A stretch of DNA of 64,000 bases from Paracoccus aurantiacus. GTDB taxonomy: Bacteria > Pseudomonadota > Alphaproteobacteria > Rhodobacterales > Rhodobacteraceae. The stretch spans positions 186,001 to 250,000 of the forward strand of contig NZ_VOPL01000004.1 in assembly GCF_007993065.1 (NCBI RefSeq), in the 5' to 3' direction. Position numbers and translations under genes: made by a program. Below, in pieces: positions 63,903 to 64,000 of the stretch (positions within the stretch are counted from its first letter, which is position 1; the number at the start of each line of letters is the position of its first letter). Under the pieces are notes generated by a model. That model was not told the DNA's origin. It worked only from the letters and a program-made list of their open reading frames with translations, and searched no databases.

Positions 63903-64000
63903 CTTGCTTCCTTCTTGTCGAACCCGCATATCAGCGCCCCGCGCCTCGCGCCAGAGTCTTGCGGGACAGCGCGCGTGGCGCTAACAGCGCGCCATCATGA

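Overview
The window is chromosomal DNA from an alphaproteobacterium of the Rhodobacterales, most likely Paracoccus or a near relative. This rests on family resemblance of many proteins, GC-rich coding sequence, an alphaproteobacterial LexA box (GAAC-N7-GAAC) before recA, a CckA cell-cycle kinase, a DksA with only one of the four zinc cysteines, class II DAHP synthase and a fabA/fabB/fabI set. No IS element, prophage, CRISPR array, tRNA or rRNA was seen.

Layout. 1-11 kb: two RND efflux systems (adaptor plus pump) around a TetR regulator, with an rRNA methyltransferase gene coupled to the second pump. 11-17 kb: cckA, a sulfotransferase, recA, a CsbD-like acidic protein and an orphan YejA-like binding protein. 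17-26 kb: a candidate orphan small RNA, 3-hydroxybutyrate dehydrogenase, a LysR/DUF1127 pair, a host-attachment-family protein, aspartate aminotransferase, sdhE, a MarR regulator, glyoxalase I, thyA-folA and a second sulfotransferase. 26-34 kb: fabB-fabI-hydrolase and fabA on the minus strand, separated by a plus-strand block of ridA and a TRAP transporter, then two unrecognised genes. 34-43 kb: infC (apparently starting at AUA), dut, a membrane-anchored MoeB, an M3 peptidase, a lipoprotein, selD and a PPDK-like protein whose ATP-grasp domain looks ruined. 43-55 kb: a cell-wall hydrolase, folB-folP-glmM, an FAD monooxygenase and DJ-1 pair, dksA, a MoxR ATPase, aroQ, small enzymes, an XRE regulator with a clear operator, and guaA. 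55-64 kb: a CAP lipoprotein, a branched-chain amino-acid ABC operon (livK, then livG-livF-unknown secreted protein-livH-livM), class II DAHP synthase and a ThiE-like protein.

How it fits together. Most of the window is core metabolism: folate and thymidylate (thyA, folA, folB, folP), nucleotides (dut, guaA), shikimate (DAHP synthase, aroQ), fatty acids (fabA, fabB, fabI) and wall precursors (glmM). These are interspersed with transport and stress functions. Genes are packed tightly, with many 1-4 nt overlaps and several convergent pairs overlapping at their stop codons.

The best leads for new biology are: the PPDK-like protein with intact PEP and phospho-histidine domains but no recognisable ATP-binding residues (40450-42993); the AUA start of infC inside a complete promoter-leader-RBS context; the promoter-hairpin-terminator small RNA at about 17472-17546; the FolB with a long uncharacterised C-terminal domain; and the secreted cysteine-containing protein inside the liv operon. 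All functions are inferred by reading the sequence; no database search was run.
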